From NCBI GenBank assembly GCA_949499045.1, contig CATEEE010000061.1:1-6351 (forward strand): 6,351 nucleotides of DNA, in the 5' to 3' direction. This document shows, piece by piece, positions 6,251 to 6,351 of the stretch. A program made the position numbers and the translations under genes. Below the pieces are notes generated by a model. It ran no database searches. It was given only the letters and a program-made list of their open reading frames with translations, and was not told where the DNA came from. Within the stretch, counting starts at the first letter, position 1. The number at the start of each line of letters is the position of its first letter. This DNA is from Marinobacterium sp. xm-d-530 (GTDB lineage: Bacteria; Pseudomonadota; Gammaproteobacteria; Pseudomonadales; Balneatricaceae).

Positions 6251-6351
6251 ATGTTTTTATTAAGTTCAGGAGTTTTTCTTTGGTCGATTGCGCACCTGCT
6301 TACGCGCATTGCACCGGCCTTTAGAGCGTCCTTGGGTAACCTTGGAAAAGG
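6251..6351 (+). CDS. NnrU-like membrane protein, N-terminal fragment cut by window edge
   Basis: Only the first 33 codons are present, open to the window end. The protein begins with a hydrophobic segment containing VFLWSIAHLL, followed by TRIAPAFRASLG and then GKG. This order (hydrophobic helix with W..AHL, then R.APxxRA.LG, then GKG) resembles the start of NnrU-family integral membrane proteins as I recall them. The family is named after a gene in denitrification regions, but most members have no established function and NnrU-like genes also occur outside such clusters. The start is supported by a GGAG 6 nt upstream. It lies 3 nt after the guaA stop, so it is probably co-transcribed and perhaps translationally coupled. 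The rest of the gene is needed to confirm the family. Confidence 0.7.
   Translation, partial: MFLLSSGVFLWSIAHLLTRIAPAFRASLGNLGK

Noticed and set aside
1..6351. Defence system, mobile element, CRISPR array or novel gene cluster
   Set aside because: All complete genes are recognised housekeeping or common accessory genes, codon use looks uniform, and no direct repeats, integrase, transposase or tRNA were seen.

Overview
The window carries ordinary chromosomal housekeeping genes of a mid-GC gammaproteobacterium. The protein sequences look like those of marine Oceanospirillales-type genera (Marinobacterium or Neptunomonas-like). That placement rests on overall protein resemblance and on the divergent xseA / guaB-guaA layout, not on a database search. 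I see no mobile element, CRISPR array, tRNA, rRNA or phage gene, and coding density is high.

Left half, minus strand, read from right to left: xseA (large subunit of exonuclease VII, 2936-1581), a secreted M23-family zinc peptidase (1551-739), and fklB (FKBP22-type cytoplasmic peptidyl-prolyl isomerase, 689-63). The gaps are only 29 and 49 nt and hold no clear terminator, so the three genes are probably co-transcribed. An inverted repeat with a perfect 8-bp stem (19-38) lies just past the fklB stop and is the likely end of the unit.

Right half, plus strand: guaB (IMP dehydrogenase, 3107-4576), guaA (glutamine-hydrolysing GMP synthase, 4667-6247) and the first 33 codons of an NnrU-like membrane protein (6251 to the window edge). 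GuaB oxidises IMP to XMP and GuaA aminates XMP to GMP, so together they form the guanine branch of purine synthesis. A good sigma70-type promoter (TTGATA, 17 bp, TAATAT) lies in the 170-bp divergent region before guaB. The 90-nt guaB-guaA spacer contains a strong intrinsic terminator followed by a second hairpin, so guaA expression may depend on readthrough or attenuation.

No undescribed multi-gene system is visible. The points most worth a second look are the terminator between guaB and guaA with its possible alternative pairings, a similar GGGNTAA...TTGCCC-ATTT...AG element in front of both gua genes, and the tight junction between guaA and the NnrU-like gene.
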